Assembly (NCBI GenBank): GCA_947589335.1 | Contig: CANPZH010000047.1 | Span: 1 to 10,609 of the forward strand | Direction: 5' to 3' | Origin: an uncultured Clostridia bacterium | GTDB lineage: Bacteria > Bacillota > Clostridia > Christensenellales > Borkfalkiaceae | DNA length: 10,609 nt | Part shown: positions 6,908-10,609 of the stretch, in pieces | Numbering within the stretch: the first letter of the stretch is position 1 | How the letters are laid out: each line of letters starts with the position of its first letter | Notes under the pieces: model-generated | The model's database searches: none | Seen by the model: the letters and a program-made list of their open reading frames with translations, nothing else | Told to the model about the DNA's origin: nothing | Program-made: the position numbers and the translations under genes

Positions 6908-6922
6908 ATGAATTATGCTTGA
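6908..6922 (+). other. Four-codon mini-ORF overlapping the GH31 start
   Basis: ATG AAT TAT GCT TGA (MNYA) begins 5 nt after GGAG (6899-6902), a better spacing than the GH31 ATG at 6915 has. It overlaps that start in another frame and ends 3 bases after it. Ribosomes could terminate here and restart at 6915, or the arrangement may be chance. No attenuator structure is seen. Confidence 0.3.
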
Positions 6923-9296
6923 CAGACATCTCATTGCAAAGACGCGCCCCAAAGCGCACAAAAAGAACATTTTTTACTGGGAAGACTACAGGGTGACCGT
7001 ACTTCAGCCCCGTCTCTTCCGGATCGAACAGAACGCAGAGCGGAAATTCCGCGACGAGGCGACGCAGACCGTCTGGTTCCGCGATATGCCTCCGCAGAAG
7101 GTCCGCTTCGAACAGAAACGCAGCAGCGCCGTGATCGAAACGGAGTGCTGCAAGCTCATCCTCCGCCCCGTCCGCGCCGATTGCAGGATCGTGATCGGCG
7201 GCAAGGAGCGGAAGATCGACAACCGCGGGAATCTCCTCGGCACTTATCGCACGCTCGACGGCTTCGACGGCGACTACAACCACGACGCGCACGAGAAGAC
7301 CGAGCTCGGCACGGGCGTCTGCTCCACGACGGGAGTCGCCCTCTTCGACGACGCCGCTTCCCTCACCCTCGGCGAGGACGGCGAAGTCAAGCGCGAACGC
7401 GGGTTCGGCACGGACGAATACGTCTTCGCCTACGGGCAGGACTTCCGCGCCGCGGTCAAGGCGCTCTATCTCATCACGGGGGAAGTCCCCATGATCCCGC
7501 GCTATGCGCTCGGGAACTGGTGGAGCCGCTATCACGCCTACACCGCAGAGGAGTATCTCACCCTGCTCGACCGCTTCGGCCGCGAACGGATCCCGCTCGC
7601 CGTCGCCACCGTCGACATGGACTGGCACTACTCCCGCTTCCTCGAGCAGGAGCTCGGCGTTCCCGAGACGGGGTCGTTCACGGGAGTCGTCGGCGGCGAG
7701 ATGCTCGGCTGGACGGGCTACACCTGGAACAAAAACCTCTTCCCCGACTATCGGGCATTCCTCCGCGATGTCAACGGAAGAGGGCTCAAGGTGACGCTCA
7801 ATCTCCATCCCGCGAGCGGCGTCCGCTATTGGGAGGAGGCCTATCCCGCAATGTGCGCCGCCCTCGGGCGGAAGGCCGACGGGACGCCTGTCTCCTTCGA
7901 CATTGCCGATCCCGCCTTCCTCAACGCCTATTTCAAGGTGCTCCACAAGCCCTATGAACGGGACGGCGTCGAGTTCTGGTGGATCGACTGGCAGCAAGGC
8001 ACGCAGTCCGAGCTCGAGGGGCTCGACCCGCTCTGGTCGCTCAACCACTATCACTATCTCGATTCCGCCCTCAACCACGAGCGCCCGCTGATCCTCTCCC
8101 GCTACGGAGGGATCGGCTCGCACCGCTATCCCATCGGGTTCTCGGGGGATACCTATGCGACGTGGAAGACGCTCGAATTTCTGCCTTACTTCACCGCGAC
8201 GGCGAGCAACATCGGCTACACCTGGTGGAGCCACGACATCGGCGGACACGTCTGGGGAGAGATGAGCGGGGAACTGTATGCCCGCTTTGTCCAGCTCGGC
8301 GTGTTCAGTCCCATCAACCGCCTGCACTGCTGCGACTTCGAGGTCATGACCAAGGAGCCGTGGGCATACGGCAACGGCACGGGGCTGATCGCCGCGGAAT
8401 ATCTCCGCTTCCGCCACCGTCTCATTCCCTATCTGTACACCTGCGCATATCGTACCCACAAAGAGGGGCTTGCGCTCGTGGAGCCGGTCTATTACCGCTA
8501 CGGCGGCTTGAAGCGGGCATATCAGTACCGCCGGAATTTCTTCTTCGGGAGCGAGCTCTTCGTCGCCCCGGTGACCGACCGCCGCGAAAAAGACGGCTTT
8601 GCGCGGATCCCGCTCTGGTTCCCCGAGGGGCACTGGACGGACATCTTCACGGAGGACGAGTACGACATCCCCGCGGGCGGTGCAGACAGGGTGCTGCTCC
8701 GCGAGCTCGACGACTTCCCCGTCTTTGCGGGGAGGGGCGCGATCCTGCCCCTCTCGGACGACGAGGGCGTCGGCAATCCCTCCCGCCTCTGCGTGTGGGC
8801 ATATGCGGGCGACGGCAGCTTCACGATGTACGAAGACGGCGCGGCGGGAGAATTTTTCACCCGCTTTACCGCGAGCGAGGAGGGGAACGTGCAGATCTTT
8901 ACGATCTCCTCGGAAGGGGAGGGGAGCGTCATCCCCGCAGACCGCACGGTCGAAGTGCACTTCCGCAACATCCGGAGCGGGGAGGCCGTTCTCTTCGTGA
9001 ACGGAGAGCGGCAGGCCTTTGAACGGGTCCGCGGCGGCTGCGTGATCGTGAAATTCCCCTTCAGGGCGGGCGCCGGATACCGGATCGAGCTGACGCGACG
9101 GGACGGCAGCGAACTCAAAGAGCTTCTGCGCCGCGCGAGGGAGGTCCTCACCCGTGCGGAGGGGAACAACCGCGTGAAGGTCGAAACGTGGATCACGCTG
9201 AACAGCGCCGAGAACGTGGAGCAGTACTGCGAGATCATCGACAGGTCCGCTCTCCCCGAATGCTGCAAGCTGCGTCTGAAGGAGACCCTTCGTTAG
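6915..9296 (+). CDS. Glycoside hydrolase family 31 alpha-glycosidase, cytoplasmic
   Basis: The product has 793 residues and no signal peptide, so it should act in the cytoplasm on imported oligosaccharides. Residues 1 to about 185 are the N-terminal sandwich of GH31 (YRVTVLQPRLFRIEQ). The (beta/alpha)8 barrel follows, with ALGNWWSRYHAY, VDMDWH at 233-238, WWIDWQQG with the predicted nucleophile Asp358, GFSGDTYATW with the predicted acid/base Asp412, and WWSHDIGGH at 437-445. C-terminal beta domains run to about 725, then comes a helical tail to 793. Family 31 enzymes use a retaining mechanism on alpha-linked sugars. The motif after the nucleophile (WQQG) is not the MNE of classical alpha-glucosidases, so the specificity should not be called maltase or xylosidase. 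The start ATG 6915 is 12 nt after GGAG, a long spacing; an ATG at 6908 is out of frame and closes after four codons. Confidence 0.95.
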   Translation: MLDRHLIAKTRPKAHKKNIFYWEDYRVTVLQPRLFRIEQNAERKFRDEATQTVWFRDMPPQKVRFEQKRSSAVIETECCKLILRPVRADCRIVIGGKERKIDNRGNLLGTYRTLDGFDGDYNHDAHEKTELGTGVCSTTGVALFDDAASLTLGEDGEVKRERGFGTDEYVFAYGQDFRAAVKALYLITGEVPMIPRYALGNWWSRYHAYTAEEYLTLLDRFGRERIPLAVATVDMDWHYSRFLEQELGVPETGSFTGVVGGEMLGWTGYTWNKNLFPDYRAFLRDVNGRGLKVTLNLHPASGVRYWEEAYPAMCAALGRKADGTPVSFDIADPAFLNAYFKVLHKPYERDGVEFWWIDWQQGTQSELEGLDPLWSLNHYHYLDSALNHERPLILSRYGGIGSHRYPIGFSGDTYATWKTLEFLPYFTATASNIGYTWWSHDIGGHVWGEMSGELYARFVQLGVFSPINRLHCCDFEVMTKEPWAYGNGTGLIAAEYLRFRHRLIPYLYTCAYRTHKEGLALVEPVYYRYGGLKRAYQYRRNFFFGSELFVAPVTDRREKDGFARIPLWFPEGHWTDIFTEDEYDIPAGGADRVLLRELDDFPVFAGRGAILPLSDDEGVGNPSRLCVWAYAGDGSFTMYEDGAAGEFFTRFTASEEGNVQIFTISSEGEGSVIPADRTVEVHFRNIRSGEAVLFVNGERQAFERVRGGCVIVKFPFRAGAGYRIELTRRDGSELKELLRRAREVLTRAEGNNRVKVETWITLNSAENVEQYCEIIDRSALPECCKLRLKETLR

Positions 9297-9354
9297 ACAG
9301 CGATCGAAGCTCCACAAAAACTTATTTAGACAAACTTCGGAATAATGCAAAAAG

Positions 9355-9383
9355 AGCCGCCCGCGGGGATCCCGCGGGCGGCT
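9355..9383 (-). terminator. Strong intrinsic terminator of gpmI, shared with the convergent GH31 gene
   Basis: AGCCGCCCGCGGG (9355-9367) and its exact reverse complement (9371-9383) form a 13-bp, almost all-GC stem with a 3-nt loop. Read on the minus strand, the stem is followed by CTCTTTTTGC, a proper U-tract, and it starts 22 nt after the gpmI stop. Read on the plus strand it is followed only by TTCGC, so it should end GH31 transcripts less well. The 109-bp gap between the convergent genes holds nothing else that I can support. Confidence 0.9.
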
Positions 9384-9405
9384 TTCGCATGAACTTTGGG
9401 CGATA

Positions 9406-10609
9406 TCAGCGGACGATGAGGCTCTTTCCCGTCATTTCCGGAGGGACCGGGAGCCCCATGATCTCGAGCAGGGTGGGGGCAAGGTCTGCGAGGATGCCGT
9501 CTTTGCGGAGGCGTACGCCGCGAAACTTTTCCGAGACGAGCACGACGGGAACGGGGTTCGTGGTGTGCGCCGTGAAGGGGGATCCGTCGGAATCGAGCAT
9601 CTTGTCCGCATTGCCGTGATCGGCGGTGAGGAGGGCGGAGCCGCCCATCGCAAGGATCTTGTCGAGGACCCTTTTCACGCAATGATCCACGGTGTGCACG
9701 GCCTTGACCGCCGCGGGGATCACGCCGGTGTGCCCGACCATGTCGCAGTTGGCGAAGTTGAGGATGACCACGTCGTATTTGCCGCTGTCGAGCTCTTTCA
9801 GAACGCGCTCGGTGACCTCGGGCGCGGACATCTCGGGCTGAAGATCGTATGTTGCGACCTTCGGGGAGGGGATGAGCACGCGGTCTTCGTTCGGGTTGGG
9901 CTGTTCAATGCCGCCGTTGAAGAAGAAGGTGACGTGCGCGTACTTCTCCGTCTCGGCGATGCGGAGCTGGGTCTTGCCCATTTTCGCGAGATATTCGCCG
10001 AGGGTGTTGTCCATCGAAGTCTTGGGGAAGGCGATCTCCACGCCCCCGAATTCTGCGTCGTAGACGGTGAAACAGACGTACACGGGGTGCAAAAAGCCCG
10101 TTTTTCGCTCGAACGCGGTGCCCTTCGGCACAATGAACCGCTCCTGCGAGAAGGCGCGGGTGATCTCGCGCGCCCTGTCCGGACGGAAGTTGAAGAAGAT
10201 GATCGAATCCCCCTCCTCAACGAGCGCGACCGGTTTCCCGTTTTCGCAGATGTTCGTGGGCAGGACGAATTCGTCCGTCACGCCGCCCGCATAGGAATCT
10301 TCGAGCGCCTTGACGGGGTCTTCGGCATGGATCCCTGTGCCGATCGTGAGCATGTCGTAAGATTTTTCCTCTCTGTCCCAGTTGTTGTCACGGTCCATCG
10401 AATAATATCTGCCCGAGAGGGAGGCGAGCTTGCCGTAGCCGAGTTCCTCCATCTTGGCAAGGAGCTCTTTCACATAGCCCACGCCGCTCGTGGGGGAGAC
10501 GTCTCTCCCGTCCATAAAGCCGTGGACATACGTCTCGGGCACGCCGCGCCTCTTTGCCATTTCGAGGAGGGCGAAGAGATGGGTGATGTGGCTGTGCACG
10601 CCGCCGTCG
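9406..10609 (-). CDS. gpmI: 2,3-bisphosphoglycerate-independent phosphoglycerate mutase, C-terminal part
   Basis: This cytoplasmic glycolytic enzyme interconverts 3- and 2-phosphoglycerate using two metal ions, usually Mn. The reading frame runs off the right edge; about 401 codons of a usual 510 or so are present, and the N-terminal metal site and the active-site serine lie outside. The visible part opens with DGGVHSH. It contains the substrate-domain motifs GFMDGRDVSPTSG, GRYYSMDRDNNWDR and NFRPDRAREITR, then LRIAETEKYAHVTFFFNGG. The C-terminal metal-binding motifs follow: NFANCDMVGHTG (near 9724-9762), TADHGNAD (9604-9627) and TAHTTNPVP (near 9550-9573). All expected metal ligands of this part are kept, so it looks functional. 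A GTG start at 10599 would be wrong, because that codon lies inside the conserved DGGVHSH motif. It is a housekeeping gene convergent to the glycan cluster. Confidence 0.98.
   Translation of the reverse strand, partial: DGGVHSHITHLFALLEMAKRRGVPETYVHGFMDGRDVSPTSGVGYVKELLAKMEELGYGKLASLSGRYYSMDRDNNWDREEKSYDMLTIGTGIHAEDPVKALEDSYAGGVTDEFVLPTNICENGKPVALVEEGDSIIFFNFRPDRAREITRAFSQERFIVPKGTAFERKTGFLHPVYVCFTVYDAEFGGVEIAFPKTSMDNTLGEYLAKMGKTQLRIAETEKYAHVTFFFNGGIEQPNPNEDRVLIPSPKVATYDLQPEMSAPEVTERVLKELDSGKYDVVILNFANCDMVGHTGVIPAAVKAVHTVDHCVKRVLDKILAMGGSALLTADHGNADKMLDSDGSPFTAHTTNPVPVVLVSEKFRGVRLRKDGILADLAPTLLEIMGLPVPPEMTGKSLIVR

Noticed and set aside
119..9350. Very long antisense reading frames opposite genes 1, 2, 3 and 4 (740, 1105, 368 and 820 codons)
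   Set aside because: They align codon for codon with the sense genes and exist because TTA, CTA and TCA are avoided in the sense strand. The translations are low-complexity Arg/Val/Asp-rich with no recognisable domain, and the sense frames have signal peptides, catalytic motifs and ribosome binding sites.
9188..9619. 143-codon + strand frame across the GH31 end, terminator and gpmI end
   Set aside because: It reads out of frame through two well-supported genes and a terminator hairpin, with no family resemblance.
1..10609. CRISPR arrays, tRNA or rRNA genes, insertion sequences, phage genes
   Set aside because: I looked for spaced repeats, cloverleaf-like segments, transposase motifs and terminal inverted repeats and saw none.

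Overview
This window looks like chromosomal DNA from a GC-rich, low-complexity-linker-using Bacillota, most likely a gut-type Clostridia lineage. I infer this from the purine-rich AGGAGG ribosome binding sites, a sigma-A-type promoter (TTGACT, 17 nt, TGATAAAAT), lipoproteins with short Lys-Lys signal peptides, and a surface protein ending in Lys-Gly-Cys-Gly-Ser, a membrane helix and a basic tail. The genus cannot be read from the sequence.

Layout. Bases 1-81 are the end of a gene whose last 77 bases are identical to the end of the next gene. Gene 1 (98-2212, +) is a lipoprotein with a GH71/99-like catalytic region and a C-terminal CBM9-like sandwich. After a 154-bp gap comes gene 2 (2367-5660, +), a 1097-residue secreted, membrane-anchored protein made of alternating sandwich modules and X2/Ig-like modules, a Thr-Pro-Gly stalk and a Cys-containing C-terminal anchor. 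A 99-bp gap with two hairpins leads to gene 3 (5760-6863, +), a second lipoprotein with an unrecognised, probably lectin-like sandwich domain. Gene 4 (6915-9296, +) is a cytoplasmic GH31 alpha-glycosidase with its own promoter, whose -35 box overlaps the stop codon of gene 3. Convergent to these is gpmI (9406-10609, -), the glycolytic cofactor-independent phosphoglycerate mutase, cut by the window edge. It is separated from GH31 by a strong 13-bp hairpin terminator.

The four + strand genes, plus the clipped paralogue, read as a small carbohydrate-capture and degradation locus: surface hydrolases and binding proteins outside, and a GH31 enzyme inside. No transporter or regulator lies in the window, so the substrate and the import route are unknown. 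gpmI appears to be an unrelated housekeeping neighbour.

The main points for a second look are the perfect 77-bp tail duplication, the C-terminal anchor and mosaic codon use of gene 2, the atypical WIDWQQG nucleophile motif of the GH31 enzyme, and the restriction of the TTA and TCA codons of the + strand genes to the first eight codons of lipoprotein signal peptides.
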